A stretch of DNA of 64,000 nucleotides. Source: Liolophura sinensis (lineage: Eukaryota; Mollusca; Polyplacophora; Chitonida; Chitonidae). A program made the position numbers and the translations under genes. Shown piece after piece: positions 1 through 13,800 of this stretch. The DNA lies in NCBI RefSeq assembly GCF_032854445.1, contig NC_088302.1, positions 24,999,788 through 25,063,787 of the forward strand. Direction: 5' to 3'. The notes under the pieces are model-generated. The model made no database searches. It had not been told where the DNA came from and saw nothing but the letters and a program-made list of their open reading frames with translations. Within the stretch, counting starts at the first letter, position 1. Each line of letters starts with the position of its first letter.

Positions 1-692
1 TGAAGAAGTTCCCAGAGGATAGAGGTACCATTTATGCCTCCAGAACACAGCAAGACTAATGATTGGTAAATTATTGCCAACAACATGTGCCTAACATTTT
101 TAACAATTTCACCTTTACTGACTAAAGAGTTCTATCTCAAAACTCCCCAATTGTCAGCATACATTTTCATGTACCTGACATATCAGCTTCTCACCAGCTA
201 CACAGGAACTGCTTAATTGTCCAACTACTCTGGCAACCTTAAAGCTCATGGCTCACTTGCCAGCAGCCCTCTTAAAGTTAAGAGCACATAACTACCAGGG
301 AGACGTAATGCCTACAGTGCTGGTTGCCGTGGTTAAGTATGCTCTTAACATTAAAAGACCTTTGTGCAAGTGATCCCTGGCTCTGACCTTACCTTTTTAT
401 CTGTCAGTTTATCGCCAGTGCTATGTTGATTGGTTATTTCTTAGGCCGTACATGGGAATGTCTTCCAGCAACGTGAGAACTGTTGTGTGTTTCTCCCGTG
501 TTCTGCCAGGTTTCCTCCCACCATAATGCTGGTTGCTGCCTTATAAGTGAAATATTCTTTAATGCTTGTTTCCACAAGAGGAAGTTTTGCCGCATGTTTT
601 TGTTATTATCTGCTGTATCACTAGAACTTTTGAAAATGAAGGCAAAAAAATGTATTGACTGCTATATTGTCAACGAACATTGCTGTCGGCCA
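1..692. other. Intronic DNA upstream of first visible receptor exon
   Basis: No exon recognised. Bases 40-100 look like a diverged member of a repeat family whose core is TGATTGGTAAATTA (other members near 10915, 19625 and 52225). Bases 440-560 match the 3' half of SINE family A. The exons encoding the signal peptide and Ig domains 1-3 are expected further upstream. Confidence 0.5.
440..560 (+). repeat. SINE family A fragment (5'-truncated, old)
   Basis: Matches the SINE body from the CCGTACATGGGAATGTCTTC block through CCTCCCACCATAATGCTGG to TAAGTGAAATATTCTT. The tRNA-like head and the AT tail are missing. Confidence 0.7.
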
Positions 693-1126
693 TAGATATA
701 CAGACAAGTGTTACTACTGGCTGGCACATGCCTTCCTGACTCCGTAGGTATCCAGACAAGTTTTACTATTGGCTGGCAAATGCCTTCCTGACTCCGGAGG
801 TATACAGACAAGTATTACTATTGGCTGGCACATGCCTTCCTGACATCATAGGTACATGTTCACAGACAAGTGTTGCTATTGGCTGGCACATGCCTTCCTG
901 ACTCCGTAGGTATACAGACAAGTGTTACTATTGGCTGGCACATGCCGTCCTGACTCCGTAGGTATACAGACAAGTGTTACTATTGGCCGGCATATGCCTT
1001 CCTGACTCCGTAGGTATACAGACAAGTGTTACTATTGGCTGGCACATGCCTTCCTGACTCCGTAGGTATACAGACAAGTGTTACTATTGGCTGGCACATG
1101 CCTTCCTGACTCTGTAGGTATACAGA
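693..1126. repeat. 52-bp minisatellite, about 8 copies
   Basis: Unit includes TATACAGACAAGTGTTACTA then TTGGCTGGCACATGCCTTCC. Units are nearly identical, with one insertion (ACATGTTCACAG) near 850. Lies in the intron before the first visible receptor exon. Confidence 0.9.
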
Positions 1127-1384
1127 AAAAATACCTAACGCTTGGATTGGACGTATTCCTCATCTGTTTCCAAATATGGTAGCTTATCCAAGGCAGATTG
1201 ACCAGTCGCAAGGCTCATTGTTCTGCGTGGCTCAGATAAGAGGTACAAGGATTTTTTAACTACTTTGTGCACAGTTTCCTTCCTTCATAAGCTTAGCTGT
1301 ATTACTGAGTTTGTGTATTGAACACCAATCCATAAAACTGATATATCAATAGATACATATATGGTAAGCAGAATATAGCACTGT

Positions 1385-1598
1385 GGCCTAGTGGTTAGCT
1401 TGTTAGTGCTGCGTAATGACTCAGGAGCCTTTCACCAAAGCGGTCGCTGCGAGTTCAAATCCAGGTCATGCTGGCTTCCTTTTCAGTGATACATAAGAAG
1501 GTCTCCCAGCAAACGGCGGAAGGTCAAGGGTTTCCTCTGGGCTCTGCCCAGTTTCTTCCCACCAATTCCTACAATGAAATGAATAAATAAATAGTGCA
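1385..1598 (+). repeat. SINE family A, diverged full-length copy
   Basis: Has the tRNA-like A-box region (GTGGCCTAGTGGTTAGC), the B-box (GAGTTCAAATCC), the body and an AATAAATAAATA tail, with many substitutions. It ends about 120 nt before receptor exon 1. Confidence 0.8.
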
Positions 1599-1719
1599 GC
1601 TACAAGATAAATACTCATAAAATTCTTAGAAATGCACAATATGTTGTACAAATAATGATTCATTTTCAAAGGCCTCTGTGTTAACTTTAATTTCTCCCCC
1701 ATTTTTTTGTCTTTTTAAG

Positions 1720-1885
1720 GATTCAGATCGGATAATTGCAACCGCAACCAAAAGAAGCGGGAATGCTCTTGAAGCTAGATTGGATGTGTTTGATGCGCGG
1801 AAAAATGACAGTGGTGAATACAGATGTGTTGTTGAAACACTTGCCCCCAAATACAGCTTTAAAAAAATATACATCCGTGTTTATG
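1720..1885 (+). CDS. VEGFR: Receptor exon 1 of window: end of Ig domain 3
   Basis: Acceptor TTTTTAAG before 1720, donor GTGAGT after 1885; starts in phase 0 and ends with one base of a codon. It encodes the C-terminal half of an Ig fold with the classic DSGEYRC motif, where the cysteine closes the domain disulfide. The matching first half must lie in an exon before the window. In the VEGFR family Ig2 and Ig3 hold the ligand-binding surface. Confidence 0.85.
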
Positions 1886-4800
1886 GTGAGTACATTTTGG
1901 TGTGTGCATGTGTGAACTCCCAAGCTAGTGTCAGACCTGTAGGTTAGACAAGGAAAGTTTAGATAAGTCACACCAAAGCAAACAGAAGGTAAAAAAATGC
2001 ATATATATTGGTCAGACAAAAGGTTAGATCAGACAAAATGCGCATAGGTCAGGCAAATCAAGCTTATATATAGATCAGGTTAAAACAAGTTTTACATGGT
2101 GATCAAAGAAAAACAAACTTCGTTCAGACAAAAGCTGCCCCAAATCCCTTACTCTTAGAGATTTCTCTGATTTGTTGAGACTAGAAAAGTTAAAGTATAA
2201 GCAGCACTAATATTGAAAAATACTGTGTGTCATCTGTTTTAGTTTTGACAGCATCATTTTGTACATGTAGTAGGGCAACACTATCTGTCAACGGTAAAGA
2301 ATCAATCATCAACAACAACAACAAAATAAATGGATTGGAAGTTACTCAAAGGCCAGTTTATGTACAAAATTACACCCGAATCCGTGCCTAGCTTTTTCCG
2401 TAAATCCACTGTCCAAAAGACATCTAACAATCTCTTCTAAAAGTCATCACCAACATGTGGGCTCTGTTAGTGCCATAACCATTGCATACTCTGTCAGTGT
2501 CATAACCAATATTTATTTATTTATTTCATTGGTGATAATTATATATGGAATCATACACCCACATTTCAGTTTTTTTATCTGCTCACAGTGATGAAAATAC
2601 TGTTACGATGTATTAGCTACTTCAGTGACCCAAGATGTTAAAATATGAGGAAGGGGGGAATTATTTTTCCTGTTTGGTTGGGTTAATGGTACACCTATGA
2701 GCTAGGAAGTTGCCTCATTTTCACATTTTCTCCGTTGTCATATATGTGTAGCAATAAACATTGGAGCTCCCAATTTGACTTGGCGCGTAACGGGTGTTCA
2801 AAAATTTTGACAGTAGTGTTATTTAAATGATTATGATGCATGTAGTGTTGGCAGATTCCTTGCATGTGTACTTGTGCAGGCAGACATGCTGTTACAGCAG
2901 ATTGCAGTTTTCGGATAAGGCTTTAGGCTTAGAATATAGTCTTTGGTGGGAGGAAGCAGGCATGGTTTTTAATTTATGTATTTGATTGGAGTTTTACGCC
3001 GTGCTCGGCGATCAGCGTTATTGTGGGAGGAAATCAGGCTTGCGAACCCACATCCATGCACAGGTTGATGGCAGATGACATGAGTTTAAGACATTTTCCC
3101 TAGATCAGTGTAAAAGATTCTGGAACTATCAGTAACCGTATGTGCATACATTTGTAAATGGATTTTAAATGCTTTTCCTGTCCATGGTATTTCAGATGAG
3201 CCAGTGGTTACTCTAACACCAGTACAGGATGTTGTTACCAGTGTGCGGGGAAGGAAAGTGGAAATGAGTGTGAATGTGTTTGTTGTAGCAGACGGTCCAG
3301 TCACCTGTAAATGGTACAAAGATGGACACGAAATCCACTCTGATGACCCTGTCTTCACATTGAAAAAGTGAGTGAGTAAAATGCACATTGCAGTGCATAA
3401 AGAGAGGTTCTGAAAATAATTGGATCAGTTTTTTGTTTTGGGCGAATCTCATTTGTTGTTTCCTTTTATAGATGGTATAAAGTAAATGGAGCATCGAGAG
3501 AAGATTAAAAAAAAAGTCATTAAATGGTGATTTAAATGTGTATTAGTATTTTGTTCAAGGTCACATTTGGAGCGGTTGTGTTATAATGTGAATGCAATGG
3601 TATTTTGTTCAGGGTCACATATGACTCAATTGTGTGATAGTAAGGATTTGTAGTATTATTTTTTTCACAGTCAAATGTAATCCAATTGTTTTATACATGT
3701 AATGTAGCTGTAAAAGTATTTTGTACAGTCACATGCCACATCACCCAATTGTTTTATACATGTAATGTAGATGTAATAGTATTTTGTACAGTCACATGCC
3801 ACATGGCCCAATTGTTTCATGACTTGGATGTGTAATAGTATTGTGTTTGAAGTCACACTTGATCCGTGTGTTCATGTGGATATTTTGCATTGTTTTGTTG
3901 CATTGCAGTCCCACAAATGTGTGCAAGAATGGGGAGATGTCCCTGATTGTGAATGATGTGACACTAGATGAGGCAGGTGTCTACACGCTGCTTGCTCAGC
4001 TCAACAACAAGAACTTCACCTCCGCAGACATGGAGCTCCTGGTCTATGGTAAGGCATGAACTTTAGGCCATCCTTACAAAATTCTTTGTTACGCATATCT
4101 CAATTGTATCAGAACTTTGTACTTGATGTATTGATATCAGATTTTGTATTTTACTTCCTTGTCATGATAATTGCTTAGGATTGCCTAGGTGTGGCCGTAC
4201 ATGCATCCATTCATTCAGATTTTCTATTTTTCCACCCAATGTCTCAGTTCAAACCTGACGGATTGATCTTAGATTTGGTATGTAACTTTCTTGGGAATAT
4301 TTTCTGTAGTTCCTTTGGGATAAATCTGAATTAAAACAGGCATTGCTTACAGTACACCTGTTTACTTTTTTGCGTAGTTTAGTTTTCTCTGCACCGTTGG
4401 ACGTATCTTGAGATTCTGAAAACTTCTTATCATATCTAACCGGCCCGATAGCTCAGTTGGAAGAGCGTCCGCTTCAGGGACGGTAGATCCAGGGTCAATC
4501 CTGAGGTGGGTCACACCTACATTTAAGACTCTTAAAAGAGGGAGTGGTGACTTCCCTTGGTGTTCAGCGTTAAGGGGATAGTACGACTGGTTGACCCGTA
4601 TCAGTGTAATGGCTCAGTTGGGGTGGCTTACTTGCCTTCGGTAAGGCGTCTCAGTGAAGCAGCGCTTTATAAAAGAGTGGTGGAAATCCATCCTGCAACA
4701 ATTAGGCACATCACTTGCACTCCTTGATCGTCATATGATTGAAAAATTGTTACATACGACGTTAAACCCCAAGATCACTCACTCACTCACTCTCTCTTAT

Positions 4801-7800
4801 TACATCTGAAAACCTGTTGTTATGTCTTATCATTTCTGTTTCTTCGTCCAACAGCTGGTTCTCTTCTTACTAATATTTAATTGTTTTTAATTTAACCAGC
4901 ATTTAATTGCTGGTCTACTCGGCATTTTAATGACGCTGTGTTTTACATGCATCTGTTTACAGTTGGAGGAGAGGTAGAGATCTCTGTACCCGAAACAGCG
5001 CCTTATTACCCTGTGGACCAAAATAGCAGCTTAGTTTGTAAAGGGTCCGGTATACCTCCACCTAACTTAAGCTGGAGCTGGCAGCCCTGTGACTACCCTG
5101 ACTGCTCAGTGATGAAGACTGCTTGGGTTAATGAAGACCAGCTTGATTGGCCTAATAATAGTGTGACGATAACAAACACAACACACACAAAGACTTTGCA
5201 GATCCTACCACAAAGTTCTGGATTCTTCAGATGCACTGCCAGAAACGAAATCGGCACCTCCAGCAGTTCGGTCCAGGTTATTCTGTCTGGTAGGTGCGAC
5301 ATAAAGAGTACATGTACATCTATCTACATTAAGAACGAAGAAAGAAATTGATACTGCATGTACTGTAAGTCTCCAACCTTTTCAACCACTAAAGCACTTT
5401 TTTCAGTGAAATTTATGCATAGTTATTATGAAATGAAATATTATGAAAAATATTATGAAGTAGTTATAAATGAAATGCTAAAACTGATTTGTTTGTGTCA
5501 TTAAATATGCAACTTCATAAATGTGGGCAAATTATTTCTCTACACCCCTTTGTTCTCTCAGAGTGATGTTAGTTGCAGAGGTAGTTGTAAACGTTGAAGA
5601 ATTGGGTTATACATATATGTTTAGGTTATTCTCTACTGGCTGTTTTGTTTTCTGCAGTGTGTAGATCTTATATAACGTATGCTACTCAGCAGTTTTGCAT
5701 GTACGATATGGCCAAATGATATGGTTGGTGCCAGCTTTGTATTTAGAATCAGGCTTAATTCCATGCTGGCTGAGAATTACACGTATGGTTCTTTAAAACT
5801 GCAAAAAACAAAAAAAAAACATTGGCATAAGGCAAGTTGATGGACCTTGAAAACTGGCTCACCCAGTCTATACACTGTGCTGTGTATCAGAATACTGCAT
5901 CATGTCTTCAGCATGGCATTCCAGTGAGGCAGCACCATACATTTGTCAGCTTTGGGAACATAGTGCTACATTGAGATAAAATGTTGATGTTGAAAGCATA
6001 CATGTGCATGTACATAATGTTGAAAGGGTCAGTAAGTCCCAAATAAATGAACAAACCATTTCAGTTACATGGATCATTTAGCAGTTAATTTCTTTTACTA
6101 ATTTTTAATTCTGTCTTAAAGACCTTAAGTGAGAAGAGAGAAGGAAGAAATGCAATACAAGGAAGAAGTATGTGTCTTTCCAAGAACACCTATTTCATAG
6201 TGCTCTGGGTTTGTCACTCTGTAGGTAGAAAACATCGTTATAGCATAATATATGTACTTTTGATGCTTGTACCTGTAATGTACACATTGGCTTAGCAGTT
6301 AAATTAGACTGTGATTTGCTGAGTTAATTGGCCGTGTTTCCTCTTGGTTGTTGCAGAGAATGAGCGTGGGTTCTGGGCTGAATTAAGCCCTTCTGAGACA
6401 GTGGAAGGAGACCAGGTCCTCATACAGTGTGGAGCCAATATGTGGATATATAAGCGTGTGGAAATCCTAGACGCCATTTCCCAGACATCAACCAGCCACA
6501 CAGTACAAAAGTAAGTTTCAATAGAACCATGCAGTGTGCAGTTCCCTTAACAAAATTCCTTATCAAGGCCATTCCTAGAGTCTCTGCGGTTCTGGAAAAA
6601 GTTTGGGCTTCCAAACTGTTGGCCGCCCAAACTAAATGAGCTGTATTACAACTAACAAGTAAATTAAATAAAAATATAAATGGTTTACCATTAAAAAGTT
6701 AAGTTTTCATATAAATGTCTTTCATTCACAGACTTAAAAGCTGTTGGAAAACCTATTTTTGTGTTGTATTTTTTCGGATTTCTTTATGCACAGTCACAGC
6801 CTCACCATTAAAGTTTGGGACCAGAACCTTTACTGTTTTTGTAGATATGGCCTCGCTTGTGTAAGATTCGTGTTAAAGAGTGGACTGGCTGTTGTTTATA
6901 ATATGTAATGACGTCGCATGGACACACCCTCTGTGATCTTTCCATAGGCCTGGCTACATCCTCTCTACACTGTGCAATTTGGATGTAAAATTTTTGATGT
7001 GCACAGATATTGCACTGTTACATCTGTGAAGTGTTTGCTTGATCTCGGTTAGATCTGAGATCTGTTTCAATAAACACTGCTTAACTTTCAGAAATAGAAA
7101 TCTGGGCGCAGTTTCACAAAGATGTAGTACGTGTACAGTAATTGCACATAGAGAACAATGGTACGGTAATAGTAACGTACAAAAATACCATACGACAAAT
7201 GTACAGTACAAAGATGGCGTAAGCGGCTTTGTGAAACTGGGCCCTGTGCTCTTCTTTTCACTAATATTTTCAACATTTCAAAGCTTTATGCTAGATGTTT
7301 CCTTTAATTCTTGCAGTAATTCAGACTTCATATCACCAAGTAACTTGTGACTAATAAAGACCACAAGGTCACAGCACAAATGTACCAGGTGTGTTGACAG
7401 AAAGCCCAACTTCACCTCATAGGCATTTTGAGGCGGCCAAACTCGGTATCGCCTGGGAAGAGATAAATTCATGGGATGCTTGGATTGAGATGTATACCAT
7501 TGAAATGGTGATTGACAACTTGTCTGGAAGTCTTTATTTTATTGTTTGTTGAAATAATGAGTATAAGGAACTATTAATCTTGATTTTGACAACAGCAGCC
7601 AAGCCCACCCTAGCAGTGGAGACGCAGGATTCAGGTATAGCAATTTGCCAAATTCAGGTGCTGTCTGAGTGGCTGCATCAGTTACTTTTGTGTTAATTGC
7701 AATGTTATGGTCTTTGTTACTCCCGCTTATTGGGGTGATATGAATTCAGAAGTACTTTAAAATGATGGGAAACTTGTGTTAATCGTGTACAACTTTGAGG

Positions 7801-10800
7801 ACAGCGGCGGCTATAGGACTGAGTTCCAGTGGCTGGAACGACTCGGAGCAGTTAGTGTGGACGGTATACTGGGAATATGCCTAACCAGTCTCAGACCTAG
7901 GTCTCCATAAAAGTAGGGGATTTTGTCTCAGTCAAAAGCTTAGGAATTTGTCCCATTGAATCCTGTTATTTTTTTACACATGGAAGCTGTTCTCTGGTAT
8001 TATTTACATGTGTGTCATATCTTTTCTCTTATTTCTCAGGGGCGAGTATTCGTGGTTTGCTGAGAAAAAGTTTGAAAACATTAAGATTTCAGACAGCGGT
8101 TATTTCCAATGCATAGGTCACAACTGGAACGGTTCAACCACTGTGAGGAACATCACTCTTCAAGTCCTAGGTTAGATTTCATTGAAACGTTTACACATAC
8201 ATTTGTTATTTGTAGCCAGTAAGCTACATAATTTCAAAGTGGTTAGTATTTATATGGTTGTGATTCAGTATGGGCTATAACCTATTTATTAGCCACCAGT
8301 TCAAGTCCAGCTCATGCTGGCTTCCTCTCCGGCCGTATGTGGGAAGGTCTGCCAGCAACCTGCGGATGATCGTGGGTTTCCCCCGAGCTGTGCCCGGTTT
8401 CCTCCTACCATAATGCTGGCCGCCGCCGTATAAGTGAAATACTTTTGAGTACAGCGTAAAACACCAATCAAATAAATAAATAAATTAACCACCAAACCTC
8501 AATCACTTCAACTCGGGAGCAATAGCCATTCATCGAAAAACAAAAATTTAAGACAGTAAAATATTTTCACTAGTTTGGGTGTCCAAACTAGTCGTGATGG
8601 AGACAAGTCTTTATTACATCCAAACTAATTGATTTGCTTTGTTGGGAATTGTCCTTCAGCTCCTTCATGAAAATGTCTTGGAAGGGAGTTAAAACCGTTT
8701 TCTTAGATCAGGCACTGCTAAGGTAACAATGAAATGCGGTGCATGTTCAGAATATTGGTTCAGGTGTACAAGCATAGATAAGATCATGGAAGAGGAGAGG
8801 ATAAACCTATTCTGTCGAGTAAAAGAAAGTTTGTTGTTTTCTCACAGCTGCTGTGCATCCCTCATTTATACAGTCTGTGGAAGGTAAGGTCTTCGCTGCC
8901 AAGGGGTCCTCAGTAACCCTGCAATGTCTGGCAAAAGGAAGACCTCGACCCACAGTGCAGTGGTTAAAAGACGGTGAGCCTATCCCAGATTCTAATTTCA
9001 CAGATGTGTACATCACTGAAGACCAAAGAAGGTAAGGTTGAGTTGTGTATTGTTTCACTAGTCAGTAGATGTACAAGTATTTGTCACTGAAGTATCAGGT
9101 ATCTCACAATGAAGACATTTACATCTGATTATTACATTTACCAGTCGGATGAAAATGCAAATATTGTTCCGTTCTTGGGCATAAAAGCAAATGACCTGTT
9201 TCACAAACCATGGTCATGACAAATCAACCCCCTCAGCAATTCCTGTTGGAGCTAATTACTTCAGTGGCCAAATATGCCATATTTTAGTAAGTGTGTATAA
9301 TTGTGTGAATCTTAGACCTAGACATTTTGTAAGTCACCATTATCTGGCAATTTGTCACCATTGCCAGATAAGCCTACAACGCATATTACCTAACAGAGTA
9401 CTGCCCCTTTGACTGATTGACCTTGTGGTTTTGTACAGTTTAATAGCTGTGGCAGAGGTTTGGCCTCTACGAGCGCCTTTTAGTTATCCAAGGATATGGT
9501 CCTAGCACTGGTTAGCTGATGTGGATGGGTGGTATGTCTTACCCGGTGTCGTTGGCATGGCATTTGTAGTTTCAAATGTAGGTAGCACTATTGATACAAC
9601 TAAGTTACAATTGATAGGTGATGTATCAGAAGAAATGTTGAAAGTGACATGAAAATGTTAGCAGACAAACAAGCTAACATGTCACAGTTGTTCTAATTGT
9701 GCTTTCAGGTTTACTATCAAGTCAGCAGATGAAAGCACAGTGGGCTTGTATTCCTGTTATGCTGAGAACAGACTGGGTCACGTAGTGGGGAACATCTCTG
9801 TGGTTCTTAGTGGTAAGTCACAGCCTGTATATAAGTGGTAAGTCACAGGATGTATATAAGTGGTAAGTGACCAGCTGTATATAAGCGGTAAGTCACATTC
9901 TGCATGTAAGTGGTAAGTCACAGGCGGTATATAAGTGGTAAGTCATAGTCTGTATATAAGTGGTAAGTCACAGGATGTATATAAGTGGTAAGTCACCAGT
10001 TGTTTATAAGTCACATTCTGCATGTAAGTGGTAAGTCACAGGCCATATATAAGTGGTAATTCACAGTCTGTATATAAATGGTAAGTCAGTCTCTGTCACA
10101 GTGTGTAAATAAGTGGTAAGTCACAAGATCTACATGTTTATAAGTGGTAAGTCACAGCGTGTATAGAAGAGGTAACTCACAGTCTGTATATAAGTGGTAA
10201 GTCACAGTCTGTATATAAGTGGTAAGTCACAGTCTGTATATAAGCTATATATAAGTGGTAAGTCAGTCTGTATATAAGTGGTAAGTCACAGGCTGTATGT
10301 AAGTGGTAAGTCACAAGCTCTGCATGTATATAAGTAGTAAGTCACAGGCTGTATATAAGTGGTAAGTCACAGGCTGTATGTAAGTGGGAAGTCACAAGCT
10401 CTACATGTATATAAGTGGTAAGTCACAGTCTGTATATAAGTGGTAAGTCACAGGCTGTATGTAAGGGGTAAGTCACAGGGTGTTTATACATGTAAATGGT
10501 AAGTCACAGTCTGTATATAAGTGGTCAGTCACCAACTGTATGTAAGTGGTAAGTCACCAGCTGTTTATAAGTGATAAGTCACCAGCTCTATGTAAGTGGT
10601 ATTAAAGTCATAGGCTATATGGGTTTAATGTTAAGAGTCATTTATAGTCTGTGCATTAATAATGTCAAAGTAACAATCAGTGGGGAAGTTTGTAGTCTTT
10701 TATCACTGAAGGTAAACAAAGTGTCCCATTGTACCATGTGTGCTATTGTAGCATGTGTCCTTACCATGTGACCTATTGTACCATGTGTCCTTACATGTGT

Positions 10801-13800
10801 GCTATTGTACCATGTGTTCTTACCATGTGTGCTATTGTACCATGTGTCCCTAACATGTGTCCTTACCATGTGAACTGAAGTAGTTACTGAAGAAAAGCAT
10901 CACAGTTTGTGCTTCCAAAACACAGTGAGACAGGTGATTAATGTCAACGAAAGTTGATCAGTCAACCATCAAGTTACATTGCAAACATGCTTATGGTTTT
11001 ACTCTGTACAAACAGAATCCTGAGTGTATTTTGTTTTTCTCGCTCAGATGGGATGTATCTGGATTCAATCGTGGGTCAAGCTGAGATTGGGATTATTGTT
11101 GCCATCCTGCTGGCTGCTGTTCTCATCAGCGTTCTTGTCATATTCTTACTGCGTCAGAAGCTTCAGAGAAACACGGTCAGAATTACCTTCTTGTAGATAC
11201 TGTTGACATACTTTCAGAAACAGATTCTTGTAATACCTTGGATATAAGCAGGGCATGTTCTGGAGATCTTTTGATTCCAGTTTCTATTTTTTGTATGTTT
11301 TAGATGCACACAAGCTTTTCTCCCAGGTTTTATCAATTCAGGAATCAGACATATTACTGATGAAGGCATTTTATCTTAAAGTTAAAATATCATATTTTAT
11401 GCGTCCGTATGTGGGAAGGTCTGCCAGCAACCTGCGGATGGTTGTGGGTTTCCCCAAGCCCGGTTTCCTCCCACCATAATGCTGGCAATCAACGTACAAG
11501 TAAAATATCATTTGTATGGCATAAAACACCAATCAAATAAATCAGAAATAAATTATATTTTATGTATATATATATATATATATATATATGCCTTATACAT
11601 TGTAAATTCATACCTATTTTCCATTATTACTGAAGTACCCAATATATTTTTAAAGTCGCTGTGAGTTCAAGTCCAGCACATGCTGGCCTCCTCACCGGCT
11701 GTATGTGGGAATGTCTTCCAGTAACCTGCGGATGGTCGTGGGTTTCCCCCGGGCCCTGCCCGGTTTCCCCCCACCATAATGCTGGCCACCGTCGTAGAAG
11801 TGAAATATTCTTAAGTACAGCGTAAAGCACCAATCAATCAAATAAATATATATTAAAATCATGCATTCGAAAAGAAAAAAAAGGCTTTAATGTAGGGGCC
11901 TCCATGGCCTGGTTTTTAGCATGTTAGCACAGCTAATTAATGACCCAGGGGCCTCTTACCAATGCAGTCGCTGTGACTTCCAGTCCATTTCATACTGGCT
12001 TTCCTCTACGTGGGAAGGTCTGGTCGTGGATTTCCCCAGGCTCTGCTTGACTTCCTCCCACCATAAGGATTGGCGGCTGAGTGAAATATCTTTGAGTACG
12101 AGATAAAACACCAACCAAATAAATAAATCATAGACGTATATTTGGTAATGTCAGGTTGTGGAAGAAAGACATGGAAGAATTCTTAAGGAATATTTGGAAT
12201 GGCATGAAATTTGTAGTTTGAGAAATGTCATGGAATCAAGTAAAAGATGCTGTCATTTCTTTCTTTCATAGATTTACAGTATGCAATCATTTATTTGCGT
12301 TTTTTGATTTTCAGTTGAAAGACTTGGAAAACTTCCTGAAAGCCCCAAAAGGAGAGTACAACCCAGACATTCCAGTTTCAGAACAAGCCGAGTCTTTGCC
12401 GTATGACGCCAAGTGGGAGTTCCCAAAGGAAAGACTCAGGCTGGGTATTGGATTATGTCAAAATTATTTCCGCACAAGAAGCTTGTGTACTGCACATGTG
12501 ATAAGTCAGGTTTAAAAGGCTAGTGTGAGGTGGGAGTGGCAAGAGGGATGAGTGCACAACACATTGCCAAGTTTCAGTGAAATTTTCTGTACTAATTTGC
12601 ATTTTATAATGTTCAGGCGATCATTTGTTCTATTGTTGGCAAGTGGGATACAGAAGTGCATATATTTACATGTAGGCACTTATTAGCATCTAGGGGGCCT
12701 CCATGGCAAAGTTGGTTAGTGCGCTAGCACAGCGTAATGACCCAGGAGTCTCTCACCAATGCAGTCATTGTGAGTTCAAGTCCAGCTCATGTTGGCTTCC
12801 TCTCCAACCGTAAGTGGGAAGGTCTGTCAGCAACCTGCAGATGGTCGTGGGTTTCCCCCGGGCTCTGTCAGGTTTCTTCCCACCATTATGCTGGCCGCCA
12901 TCATTTAAGTGAAATGTTTTTGAGTACGGCGTAAAACACCAATCAGATAAATAAATATTAGCATCTACATGTACATCTTGAGAAAAAAAAATCTGCGCCA
13001 TACATGTATCAACATCAAATAACAGTCACTGTAACAAAATTTTGTAGAAGTAATTTTCAGAGAGCTCTGAGCACTTTTTTTTTTGCAGCTAAAGTGGACA
13101 TTCATGTTGTTGAAATAGAGTACAATGTACTACACCAAATAATCTGATAAATAAATAAATAAATACTATACCCTGCTGTTTTCTTTGATCAGGCACAGTG
13201 ATTGGTCAGGGAGCATTTGGACGTGTGCTGAAGGCAGAGGCCATTGGGATTGTGGAACACATTGATGTAACACCTGTAGCTGTTAAGATGGTTAGAGGTA
13301 AGCTGTTTCTGCAAGTACTGTAAGTGGAGAATTGGTTAGGATGCCCATTTGGAAATGCGGTAATAGCCATACTCCTTACAGCGAATGTATCGCTCTCTCC
13401 ACTTCCTTTACAACCCTGCCATCATTGGACAGGCTTGACCTGGGTGCCTGTGTGTTGCATGAAGACTTGTTTAGGCATACATGTGGCCTCACCACTGGTG
13501 TCCTGAGGCAGAACTATTTAATCAGCATTTATCAATAAAATTATTTTAAGTGGTGTTAAAATCAAGTTGTGCATGCTTCATTTAAAGAGAATACTTGTGT
13601 ATGAAGTATTAGCAGAACCAAAGAATGAGACATCACTTCCTGCCTCCTCACCGTGACCCCGGTGACCTCAGTATTTTTCAAGATTTCTATTCAAAATTTG
13701 CTAGTGGTGACAGTGATGTAAAGCGAACAGTATGTAACGGTGCATGCACTGTCAAGAGGACAAGTGATAGTAACTGGATTTGAACCTGTCCCTCCATATT

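Noticed and set aside
4441-4520. Possible tRNA gene
   Set aside because: A and B boxes are present, but acceptor-stem pairing is poor and the segment continues into a SINE body with a relative at 40306.
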